From NCBI GenBank assembly GCA_025201805.1, contig MU619239.1, forward strand, positions 335,010 to 399,009: a stretch of DNA of 64,000 nt. The letters are read 5' to 3'. The position numbers were made by a program, and so were the translations under genes. How positions within the stretch are numbered: the stretch's first letter is position 1; each line of letters begins with the position of its first letter. Below, piece by piece: positions 1-10,355 of this stretch. The notes beneath the pieces were generated by a model that had not been told where the DNA came from, ran no database searches, and saw nothing but the letters and a program-made list of their open reading frames with translations. Source of the stretch: Parasitella parasitica. Its lineage: Eukaryota; Mucoromycota; Mucoromycetes; Mucorales; Mucoraceae.

Positions 1-30
1 TTTGTTCGATAGGAAGAGCAATCTGAGTTA

Positions 31-787
31 ATGAAACAGCCAGAATGGTATACGAAAGCTCAGGATTATTGGAATGGAGTAGCACCAACGGTTGATGGCA
101 TGCTTGGCGGATTTTCAGTTGTAGATCCTATAGATGTCAAGGGCTCATTAAATTTTATCGATGAGTTTGTACATCGCAAGGAGGACAAAAACAATGTCAT
201 GAAAGAACCAGCTATTACCAATGGCTATGCTTGCGATTGCGGAGCAGGCATTGGTCGCGTTACAAAGAACTTTTTGTTACAGATCCCTTTCGAAAAAGTT
301 GATCTTGTTGAGCAAGAAGCATCATTCGTTGAACAAGCTAAGTCTAGCTACCTTAAAAAAGAGATTGAGGAAGGCAAGATTGGGCAAATTTTGTGTCAAG
401 GTCTTCAAGATTTTGAGCCAAAACAAGGCAAATATGACTTGATTTGGTGTCAATGGGTGCTAGGACACTTGACAGATGGTAATATCAATACAATAACAAG
501 GCAACCTTGTAACTGATAAAAATATTTGTACAGATCATTTTATCGCCTTTTTCAAACGTTGTATCCAAGGGTTAAAATCTAATGGCCTCATCGGCGTAAA
601 AGAAAATAATGCATCAAAAGAAGCATTAGTTGATGATGAGGATAGTAGTATAACTAGAACAAATGATGAACTGAAGCAGTTATTTATGAAAGCCGGTTTG
701 AAATGCATTAAAGAAGATGTGCAGCAAGGAATGCCTGCTGGGCTGTTTGCTGTCAGAATGTACATGTTAAAACCAATAGAGCAGTAA
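31..787 (+). CDS. TAE1: Protein alpha-N-terminal methyltransferase (NTMT1/Tae1 family)
   Basis: Exons 31-478 and 534-787 give a 233-aa protein, the usual size for this family. The enzyme uses S-adenosylmethionine to methylate the exposed alpha-amino group of proteins that begin X-Pro-Lys after Met removal, such as ribosomal proteins. Visible landmarks are the start WYTKAQDYWNGV, SAM motif I DCGAGIGR (about residues 69-76) and the family motif WCQWVLGHLTD (about 138-148), followed after splicing by DHFIAFFKRC. The 55-nt intron begins GTAATA and ends TTTGTACAG, with an internal CTGAT branch-like site; reading through it gives an early false stop. The start is the first ATG of the open frame, and an upstream exon cannot be excluded because the window begins 30 bases earlier. 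Its stop lies 17 bases from the stop of the opposite-strand neighbour. Confidence 0.93.
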
Positions 788-804
788 TAAAAAGTTTATT
801 TCAA

Positions 805-1719
805 TTAAGACATTTGAACTGTAGTTGAGCTGTTGCTGCTATCTCTATCTTGACTCTTGACAGAGTCTGCTGGAGTGGGTGCATGGGATCTAGTAAGAGT
901 TAGGGTATACGTGGCTACTCTCTCTTGTTGTCCCGGATCATGGGATATCCAAATGCATGTTTTTGATTTCAATGTATTTTCTACGAGTTTAACTGATTCT
1001 GGATCTAATGCTGAGGTTGGTTCTGCAATGAAAGTGCATGAGTATATCAAAATAAAAATTATTTGAATTGAAAATTATTGTATATATATATATTTACCAT
1101 CTAGTAACAAAATATCAGGATTTAAAGCAAGAGCAATAGCTAAAGCACATCTCTGCATTTCTCCACCAGAAAGATTCCTCCATTTCTCCGCAAAATGGCT
1201 ATATGACAAGTTCCACTCAGAGCCAATTTCGACCTGATTTAATTTAGTATGTATATATAAGGTTGATATATTCGGTGAATGACTTACGGGATCAAGCAAT
1301 TTTTTGGATTTTTGGCTTGCATATTTTTTAACCATATTAAAGAAATCCAAAGGAGTACCAGGATGAACAGCAGGTCTTTGAGGAACATACATGACACGAG
1401 ATCTCCAGACTGGAACAGTATACTCGTTTACGTCTTGGTCGAACAATGTGCAATAACCTTTTTCATATGGAATCAATTCAGCGATACACTTCAGTAAAGT
1501 CGTTTTTCTTGCAAAAAAAAAAAAAAAAAAAAAAAAATAAGATTATAAATAAAATTAGATTGTTGTACAAAAAAACGGTTTGAAGGATGGTTACCCAACA
1601 CCACTTGGCCCTCGCATTACCAGCGTATTACCCTCCTCTAGATCAAAAGAAATATCTTTAAATAACCATCTACCGTCAGGTAGTTGCATTGAGATATCAT
1701 GAGCTTGAAACATTGGCAT
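805..1719 (-). CDS. Stand-alone ABC ATPase subunit (FetA/YbbL- or STAR1-like)
   Basis: Exons on the minus strand are 1595-1719, 1288-1507, 1098-1233 and 805-1022, giving 232 aa. The protein is a single nucleotide-binding domain with no membrane segment. It has Walker A GPSGVGKTT (split by intron 1 exactly after GVG), a Q-loop in VMYVPQRP, signature LSGGEMQR, Walker B ILLLDEPTSALD (split by intron 3) and H-loop ISHDPGQ. Single-domain ATPases with this VPQRP-type Q-loop resemble bacterial FetA/YbbL and plant STAR1, which pair with a separate membrane subunit. No such partner lies in this window, so the transported substrate is unknown. Intron 1 carries a long A run on the sense side. The C-terminal ~25 residues after the H-loop are Ser/Thr-rich and look unconserved. 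Family assignment is fairly sure; function is inference. Confidence 0.85.
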
Positions 1720-2327
1720 TTTTAAGATGAGAATGAAGGAAAGAGGAGGTAGTACCCAATCAAACAGGCCATGGATTTATTTATTTGTGTGAAAAGCTCC
1801 AGTGACGTCTTTTGAATTTATAGTGATGGATACGATGTTGATCATCTAGACAACATACAGAAGAAGCATTGGAAAATGTTCATGTGCAAGATAAGGGAGA
1901 CCAAAATGATGGCAGGAAATGCATGACGAGAACAGTCAAAGAATAAGCAACGTTTTTGGATGCCATAGTAACCAACTCAACTCAAACCAGATCATGAAAA
2001 ATTTCAGCATTGTAATCTGAATCACTTTATAAAGATGAAATAAAGTAATTAATAGGATGGTTCAGCAGCTAATTCTCGTTAATTTTGAACATGTTTGATG
2101 GTCGAAACCAACTCAAAAAAAATCTGACTTTTTCAAATTTTTTTTTATTTTATTTGCCTACTGGTTCTTGAGAATATTATATTCTTGTAGTTCAACTTGT
2201 ATCCTCCTCCTCCTCTTATTCCTTTGTCTTGATTTTTTTAATTTTTATTATCCATAATCAAGAAGCAACTATACATATTTTAACCTTTCAGACAATCCAA
2301 CCGAAAAAGAACGTTATTTATAAACTT

Positions 2328-4271
2328 ATGACAGAAGCAAAGCAAGATTGGAAAATCGACTTTTATAAAAACGGTGTTCCAAAGGAAGTTATTGTGATTG
2401 AAGATACACCGCCACCATCCTCAACAGGGAATGTACCAAACACGTCAAGGTATCATGTCGAACAACAGAATGTGTCTTATCTAATAGGCCCTCCAGCGGC
2501 ATCTACACGCTCAAAACGCTCACGAAAAGACACCGTCCAGGATAATAATGGTTTACCACCTCCCCCACCTCCTCAACAATCTGTTAAAAGGAGACGTAAA
2601 GATTTAAATGCTCCATTACAGCCAGGTAAGTGGGCGTGGGCGTCTTTTTTTTTTTTTTTTTTTNNNNNNNNNNTTGATCGATGTTCACTTAAAGAGCACA
2701 CATAGTTTTAAGAAGACCAAATCCAAATACAGCATCTAATGCAACAACATCAGTTGTACCAATATCTACAGTAAGTACACATTCGATATCTTTTTACTCA
2801 CTGTTTCTAATCGTATCATGTACTTGCAGTCTTGTGACGATAAAGACGGCCATTACATTATCAAGCCGAACGAATCCCTCACACCGAGATGTAAAGTGAC
2901 AACACGAACATGCGAAATTACTACTAACAACAAACATAGATAAAATGATGAGGTTACTAGGTCAAGGAACGTTTGGAAAGGTTGTAGAATGCTATGATAG
3001 AGTCAAGAGGACATTTTGTGCAATTAAAATCATAAGGGCGATACCTAAATACAGAGATGCCAGCAAAATCGAGATTAGAGTGCTGAATAGCTTGAAAGAG
3101 CATGATCCCATCAATCTTAAGTGAGTATACATCTCTGTTAATGCTTGTATCAGGTGGCTAATCCAATCCAATCCAATCCAATCCAAAAAAAAAAAAAAAA
3201 AAAAACTCAAAACAAAAAAGCAAATGCATACATCTGATTGAATGGTTTGATTACCATAATCACATTTGCATGGTATTCGAACTACTGGGTCCTTCTGTAT
3301 TCGATTTTTTAAAATCAAACGAATTTCGGCCATTTCCGATTCACCATATACAACAGTTTGCGAAACAGATACTGACAAGTGTTGCCTGTAAGTCCAGTTT
3401 GAAAATATACGCCGGGACACACCATGATTAACTCAAACTGCTTAGTTGTCCATGAATTAAAATTGATCCATACAGATTTGAAGCCTGAGAACATTCTACT
3501 AGTTGACAATTCTAGCATTGAAGCTGGAAACGTAGGTAAGCCTCATTTCTCAGCGTTGTGAAAACTTAACATTGTCCTTAGATCTATGGTGTGGATCCAA
3601 AATCTAGGGTCCTGACTAATACGGACATACGATTGATCGATTTCGGTTCAGCGACATTTGAACAGGATTACCACTCAAGCGTGGTATCAACAAGACATTA
3701 TAGAGCTCCAGAGATTATTTTGGGTATGGGCTGGTCCTATCCTTGTGATATCTGGTCCATTGGCTGTATTCTGGTAGAATTCCTAACCGGCGATGCTTTG
3801 TTCCAAACCCACGATAATCTTGAACATTTAGCGATGATGGTAGTCGTTTTAGGCAAGATACCTGCAAAATTAATCAAAACGGCAAAGTAAGTGAGATGAA
3901 CTAATACAAACAAATCTTCTTTTTTTTAACCCAATACGAATATATGTGTAGCCATGATGCCCAGAAATTCTTCAAAGATGGCAAACTGAAATACCCAGAT
4001 GTTGATACCACAAAACAAAGTAAAAAGTATGTCCGTGCATTGAAGTTGTTGAAGGTAAACGAAAATTCGATGCTCTTTTGTGTTTGTTGCTAATACATCT
4101 TAGCTTATCATCAACCCACATACTAATGCACGTTTTCAATTTCTGGATCTTTTGTCGAAAATGCTGGTATACGACCCTGCAGCCAGAATCACTGCTAGAG
4201 AAGCATTAAGACACCCTTTTTTCTTGATCCCTTTTGATGACCTTGGTCAAGAAATCGATGAAGGCCGATAA
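2328..4271 (+). CDS. LAMMER/CLK dual-specificity protein kinase
   Basis: Nine exons (2328-2625, 2706-2770, 2830-2890, 2940-3120, 3221-3387, 3446-3531, 3582-3886, 3952-4054, 4104-4271) encode 477 aa. LAMMER kinases phosphorylate SR-type splicing factors and, in fungi, act in growth and stress control. The N-terminus carries the fungal motif [16 protein letters not shown], then a basic, proline-rich region. The kinase domain has Gly-loop [10 protein letters not shown] (about residue 147), lysine in AIKII, catalytic loop HTDLKPEN typical of CLKs, DFG in LIDFGSATF (about 306) and APE in RAPEIIL. The family signature, normally EHLAMMERILG, reads [11 protein letters not shown] here, so the last acidic and basic positions of LAMMER are lost. 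All introns are 45-100 nt; intron 1 contains a T run and a 10-base N gap, and intron 4 a TCCAA pentanucleotide repeat followed by an A run. Confidence 0.92.
2664..2673. other. Assembly gap, 10 N
   Basis: Ten N directly after a poly-T run inside intron 1 of the LAMMER kinase gene. The gap does not interrupt the coding sequence. Confidence 0.99.
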
Positions 4272-5095
4272 AAATTGTACACAGCTTGTAATTTCTCTTC
4301 TTCTATGTCACAGTTACATATATAACTATATTTCATGGACTACATCCCTATATACTATACTTGAGCGTTCTTTGTAAATCTAACCTTTGCTTGGCCATGG
4401 AGCAGCTCTATCCATTCCTTTTTGCTTGCACTATAAAATTCTGCTGCCATATTATACCTTCAAATGGCCAAATAGTGTTTGACCAAGTAAAACATATTGT
4501 GAGTGGTTTGTAGCATCATAGTTAAAGAGGAAAGCCTTCGGATCAAATCAAAAGAACGTTCGTATTCGTGTAACCACAGGGAAGAAGGTTTTCATTTGTG
4601 GTGCTTCTAAATCATGCAAGCCTATATGAACACAGTAGATGCTTTGAAATTCGAAACTTTATTTGACTTTGGATGGATATATGTGATTAAGATCAACATG
4701 TGAAGTGGTATATCTGTAAGTGTGCGTGTGTACAATAACCTATCGGGCCATGTATTCAAATTATAAATGAACAAGAAGGACACCAACTAAAACTGTAGTA
4801 TTTCTGGTGCTTTAAACAAAAACTTTGTGTGAATACTTTTTGCGCAGGAATAGCTGCGGCTGCAGTAACTACCATATCTGAAGCTAATGGTGATGGAGCG
4901 TGCACTATGCTTATCGGCTTAATCGAAATATCGTGGAATCCAGATAATGGTGATCTTTTTGTGATTCGACTTGGTAGTAAGTTTGGATTGACCATGTTTA
5001 TTTAATGAACTGAAAAAAAAATGGCGGGGGGTGGAAGAAGAAAGAGAGAAAAGGTATGATTTTATTGTGCAAACAAATTTTTTCATTTTAATGTG
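4272..5095. other. Convergent intergenic region
   Basis: This 824-bp space lies between the tails of the LAMMER kinase gene (+) and the coiled-coil gene (-). An open frame of about 80 codons exists on each strand around 4756-4995, but neither resembles a known family and I do not call a gene. Otherwise I see AT-rich DNA only. Confidence 0.6.
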
Positions 5096-6968
5096 TCAAG
5101 AATCTAATCCGCTCAAACGTTGAGCCAGTTCCAGATTCTTACTGAAAAGAACTAGTGCCTCTTCCTCCAAAATTGAAACTTTCTGATTTGACTTCATCAG
5201 TTCAGATTTCAATCCGGCCTCTTTGTCTTTCCAGTTCATCAACTCCTTTTCTAATGTTGCCAGTTTCGGTTTGTATTGTTGGATTGATTTAATATCTCGC
5301 AAATGTTGACGTTCCAAATCTTGCAGTTCAGTTTCAAGCTCAACAATCTGGCCTGACATGTTTCGTAGCTCTCTTGAAAGCCCTAGTTGATATGTGTCGA
5401 CTTCTTTTCTGTGTTGTAATTTCAAACTCGATTTCAGCTCGTTGAGCCGGGTGTCTAATTCCAATTGCATTTGCTTTTTGGTGAGCTTTTGCAGTTGCTC
5501 ATAGTGGCGTTTGGATTTCTCCAGCTCAAGTTTCGTTTTAGCCAACTCGGCATCGCGCTCAGCAACGGTGCGTCGAAGCGCCTCTTCCAACTCGCTGTTA
5601 TGCTCTGCAGCTGATTTTGCTGCTTGTATTAATCTTGCACGAAGCTCTTCTTTTTCAAAGACAAGTGCATTGATCTGATGTGTGTGTGTTGCGTGGATTC
5701 GAGAACTTTCTTTAGCAAAATCTTGCTTGCTTTGCTCGAGCTTATCAATTTTCTCCTGATTGGTAGCTTCCAAATGATCAACTTGCGCTTCTGATTCTTG
5801 CAATAAGCTCTGCAATGCAAGGACATCTGGATTTTTGGTATTGGGTGACTGTAACGCTTTTAAACCATCTTGGAGCCGCTTTGATTTCTGCTCCGAGTGC
5901 TCTCGTTGTTGCTTGCTTTGGTTTAACTCCTTAATCATCACCTCTAGTTCACGGCGCATGTCATCTAAAACTTGTTCCATTTCGCTTTGTTCTTGTCTAT
6001 TGTTGTTCAGCTTTGATTGTAGATGTCGCCTAAGCTGTTTCTTTTGTTTTTCAAATGCTGCTTGCAAAGAAACAATGTGAACTCTTTTCTTTCGGACAGC
6101 TTCATGGTGGGCAGCCTTTTTTTGGCGACTTAGTCGCTTTAAGCCTTCTATCAGCCGTTTTTCTCTTTCGGATGCAACCACCTCGTTTTTCAGGTCTTGT
6201 TTTGGCGATTGTTTATGTCCTATTACACTACCAATCCATCTGTCAATCGCCTGGGTGGAGAAAAATACTTGAGATTGGATGTTTTCTGCTGTGTATATGT
6301 TTAAAAGCATGTCAAAATACAACTGACCTGACAAAAAAAAACTCGCTGTATTTACCTTGTAGCTTATTCAGTGTCAAAGAACCGCCGTCTCTATCCACAA
6401 TCTCCTTCAATTCAGTCAATTTTTCGAGCACTAATCTACCAGCATTATGCTGGAAACTGCCTTCGTCTTTTTCTATCAACTTCTTTTCATTTGCACTACT
6501 GTGCTTGGATGACGGTAGTTCTAGGTCAAGATTACTACGCTTAGCGCCCAAGAAAGTTTGAATGGCTTGAGACATTCTTTTGACAATAGCCTCGTTTGAA
6601 TGCCTGGACAGCTCTATTTGTTCTTCCAGTTTTTCAATTCTCTTGTAAGCCGCTTCCTTTGTTGGATACAGGATACTTTTGTCTCCATTAGATAAAGGAA
6701 AGCTTTGACAATGCTTTTTTCGTAGATTGAACTTGTTAGGAGAGTTGTGATATGATGCTGAGGATACAGATGAATATGAAGATCTTTGAGATGAGCTCCA
6801 ACTGCTTGTAGGTGATGTAGCTATTGTAGTGCGGTCATCTTCGGCTGAATACTGTGTGGTGAAATCAGTCTCAGTTGTATACTTCGTTTCTAATTCCTGA
6901 TCTGAGCTAGTGGAGTGAATAAATGTGTCGTATGAAGGCGCTTTGGTTGCGACTTGTAGATCTATCAT
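5096..6968 (-). CDS. Long coiled-coil protein of unknown function
   Basis: Minus-strand exons 6356-6968 and 5096-6288 give 601 aa. Residues 1-90 are Ser/Thr-rich and low complexity (a run around SSWSSSQRSSYSSVSS). From about residue 105 (KEAAYKRIEKLEEQIEL) to the end the protein is almost wholly heptad-patterned, rich in Glu, Lys, Gln and Leu, with stretches such as RELEVMIKELNQSKQQ, so a long coiled coil is expected. There is no membrane segment or catalytic motif. I do not recognise an orthologue; cytoskeletal, septal or spindle-pole roles are only guesses. The chosen 67-nt intron (6289-6355, acceptor ATACACAG) keeps frame; a 28-nt alternative also keeps frame but would be abnormally short. 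The start is the first ATG of the open frame, and the gene is divergent from RTF2. Confidence 0.8.
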
Positions 6969-7376
6969 TCTCTAAAGAAATGGTTGTCAAGTAAAGTAAA
7001 AGAAAAAAGAAAGTTGATTATCAATCGAACTGTCAATTGCTTATAATAAATATTATTTAGACATGCTTTGTTTGTTACATTTGAGCGCAGTATATGACAC
7101 CAACTAGAACCTTTAGCCGTGTAACATTTAATATGATTATCATCATAGGCAAATTAATCCTGTTTATGTTGGATTTAATATACTCACAGACTTCGAACTT
7201 GTATCAGAACGATGATCTTTCCGTATTGGCTTGGGCACTGACATTGACAGTTGGGAAATGCGTTTCATTTACTGCTAAATAGCAGGAGTCACGACAAAGA
7301 GGAGGGAGGGACTTCAAAAGCAGGTACTCGCAGCCGAATGCAATAAAACCACTTTTTCATTTAGCAATCTTCCAGT
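6969..7376. promoter_or_regulatory. Shared divergent promoter region
   Basis: This 408-bp interval separates the start codons of the coiled-coil gene (-) and RTF2 (+), so it must hold both promoters. A GAGGAGGGAGGGA purine stretch lies near 7300. No clear TATA box stands out. Confidence 0.5.
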
Positions 7377-8360
7377 ATGGGTAATGACGGAGGATCCATT
7401 CCAAGACGTATTGAACTCGTAAAAGAAAAGGCCAAGAACATCATTCTCAACCCTGATCTTGAGAGAGCTGCTGCTTGGCTATACTGTGCGCTATCAAAGG
7501 TACGCTCTTGATTTTTTCTTGCAAAAATAGATTTACCGTAGCTGACGACCTGCATAGCTTCTCCTTGAACAGCCTGTAGTATCAGATGGATTGGGTAAGC
7601 TGTATAATCAAGATGCTATTATTGAATACTTGTTGGACCCTTCCATTTATGGTGATGGCGACAAGATTTGCTCTCACATCACTTCTTTGAAAGACACCAC
7701 TAAACTGAATTTGACGCCCAATCCAGCTTACAATGAAAAGGACTCAAATTTGGACTCGGCAACGATGGGAAGTCTTGATAGGGATCTCAAGAGCAAGTTT
7801 GTTTGTTCAGTGTCGATGAAGGAAATGAATGGAAAGCATCGTTTTGTTTATTTGGATACATGTGGTTGTGTTTTTGCTGAGCAAGCAATGAAGGAGATCC
7901 CTAGCAGGGAATGTGTAACGGTAAGTGGTCCGCTTTGAGTCATCCACACTTCATCGCATTGACTAATCGCATGTCGCAGTGTGGAAAACCATTCGAAAGT
8001 CAAAACGTCATTGTTATTAATCCAACCAAGGAAGAGCAAGAGGCAATGAGAAAGGTCATGGAGGAGAAAAAAGCAAAAGCTAAAATGGAAAGAAAAGCCA
8101 AAAAGGCAGAAAGCAAGAAGAACGGTGTTGCATCAGAGAAAAAGAGAAAAAGAGAATCGGATTCATCAGAGAAGCCAGCTAAGAAAGCATCTTCGATTCA
8201 ATCATCAGCTGCTGCTGCTGTCATGGGTAAAGTAGCTCAAGATTTGGCTGAAAAGAAAAAGAATACTCCACTCTCAAGCGCTATCCAAAGCATTTATGGA
8301 ACAAAGGATAAAAAGGAGACAGGCAATTATCTTACTAAAGGGACATTCAATCGCTACTAA
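7377..8360 (+). CDS. RTF2: Replication termination factor 2 (Rtf2)
   Basis: Exons 7377-7499, 7558-7920 and 7980-8360 give 288 aa. Rtf2 is a nuclear protein with a RING-like domain; in fission yeast it supports site-specific replication fork arrest, and in animals its removal from stalled forks by the proteasome is needed for restart. The family start MGNDGGSIPRR is present. The divergent zinc-binding core contains CSVSMKEMNG, DTCGCVFAEQAM and ECVTCGKPF, so cysteines from exons 2 and 3 join across the second intron. The C-terminal third is Lys/Glu-rich, with likely nuclear localisation signals (KKRKRES). The ATG fits the family N-terminus exactly. Confidence 0.95.
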
Positions 8361-10355
8361 ATAATAGTATAGTATATATTTTGTATATAGTGAAATAAAA
8401 TTATGATTTTTGAATACAGTGACATCCTCCCATTAGCTATATGGCAGTGCACTTTTGTTTTTTATATCTCACAGCTAAATCTGGGAGGGGGGGCTCAACA
8501 ATTTTAAAAGTTAAATGAGTAAAGAGGAGCTAATATGTTTTGGAAATCTATTTACGAACGTATGGAAAGCCAGCTTCAATTGATATTGTATTGCTTATCC
8601 ATGCAATGTAAACAAGGGTAAATGCTTTCCATCGTCAGCTATTTTTGCTTGTAATAAATGTTGTAATTATTATGAAGTTGAAACTTCTTTCAAGCTCAAA
8701 AAGTGATTTGTAATTAAATTGTACATTAATGGTAGCAATTCCTGATCGGGTAAACTGTAAAACCATCAAGCAAAGGGTTTCTTCTCTAATAAAATGGCAT
8801 CATCATTTTGACATGTGTAGTAAGATATGCCAGGAACGCTTTAAAGTCCAAAGAAACGAGATGTAATAAAGTACAATAGGAGGGATGTTAGAAATGTTGT
8901 TGCCATATTAAGTATACACATCTATGATTACAATGCTTATAGATGGTCGTAATCTTCTTATAACCTCATTATGAAGCAAACCTACGAAGTTATTCAATGT
9001 CCAAGAATTTTTTCAGTCTAGCAACGATTTTTCCTGGGATATTATGGTTTAAATTTTGTTGATGATAAATGACAGACTATGATGTCTTAATAAGAAAGAG
9101 TCGATTATTATTGATTCGATGGTCCCGATTTTGTGATTAAAATAGATGACATGAGACATTTATGGTTGCACAGTTAAAAAAAAGCCAAATAAACTATTGT
9201 CCTTCATTGATAGTACCTGCATTTACAATGTTGTAAGTAACTCATCTTTGAAAATTATCTGTGAATTTGCAACCTGGTTCTCGTATCAGGTTGTCATGAA
9301 GCTCCTAATTTATATAATAGTCTACAAACTGCATAGATACTTTGTGTAGAATGTCACCTTTTTGTGATTACTTGACACATAATACCACACAGATCAAGGA
9401 TTTAATTTCATGACAAAACTGTGTTTCAGTTTGTAAATTGCTACATCGTCATGCTAAACAATCTGGGTTCGGTGCACATGTTTTCCCGATACTACAGGTT
9501 TTTAATATTAATATGCCTAATTTTGGATTATAAGATATCAATTGATGCTGAAAAATCATGATTACAAATATTTGTAATAATCATTTACAGCTATTATTTA
9601 TGCTACGGAAACGTAAAAATGGAGCAACGTTTACTAATATGTACCAATTGTACTGAAAACCCTTCAACAGCCTATTTTTTTTTTTTGCTTTTATCCAGTA
9701 ACAGTATCATCAAAAATAGCAATGATGTTTCAATTCTTTTTTGTCAGATTATTTTTGGCAATTCTTATTTGGGCAAATAGGTCTGTCAGACTAAATCGTA
9801 CATTTTCAAACTACAGTATCTTGCTTGACATGTTAATTCACCGCATCATTATGTGGACATAATAGTATGTCATTGTTGCCTTGAAAGATTAACATAGGCA
9901 TCAGCTGAGCTCATAATAATGATCCTTATGGAAAAACATTTGTCAAGTTTGGGAATGGATGTTCATATACACGGAATATCGGGGTACATGTAAAGCACAA
10001 ATCTTCTGCTGTGTCATCTGGAATCACCAAGATATGTACTTGTACGCTCAATAAAATTAGTGGCATTTAGTAGCTCATGCTTTTTTTTTTCAGAAACATT
10101 AAGAAGAAAAGTGAGTGAAGCAACAATAGCAAGAAATAGTGCCATGGAAACTAGTAGAAATGCCGCGTAAAACAGAGTAAATTTTACTTGATTTAGCAGA
10201 ATAATATGAATTTTTATAAATAGCCTTTGGCATCCGAATGCGGTGACACACGGCGTTGATTTATCCTGGATTTTGGCTGTATATAACCCTATTATTTTTC
10301 CAAAGATCAGTGCTGGAAGTCTCTCATTTCTTTTGTCTCTTATTTCAAAATTATA
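8361..10355. other. AT-rich intergenic region without a recognisable gene
   Basis: About 2 kb with no open frame of convincing composition. A G-rich stretch lies at about 8482-8491. A 119-codon minus-strand frame overlapping the 5' end of the next gene (10014-10373) looks accidental. The downstream part must contain the promoter of the Zn2Cys6 gene. Confidence 0.6.

Noticed and set aside
479-533. Apparent frameshift or a 22-nt ultra-short intron in the methyltransferase gene
   Set aside because: A normal 55-nt GT-AG intron (479-533) restores the family motif HLTDDHFIAFF, so no exotic explanation is needed.
4756-4995. Open frames on both strands in the LAMMER/coiled-coil interval
   Set aside because: Neither frame has splice signals, promoter context or a recognisable family; kept only as a note.
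6289-6355. 28-nt intron in the coiled-coil gene
   Set aside because: Although frame-preserving, a 67-nt alternative ending ATACACAG fits the local intron size and is preferred.
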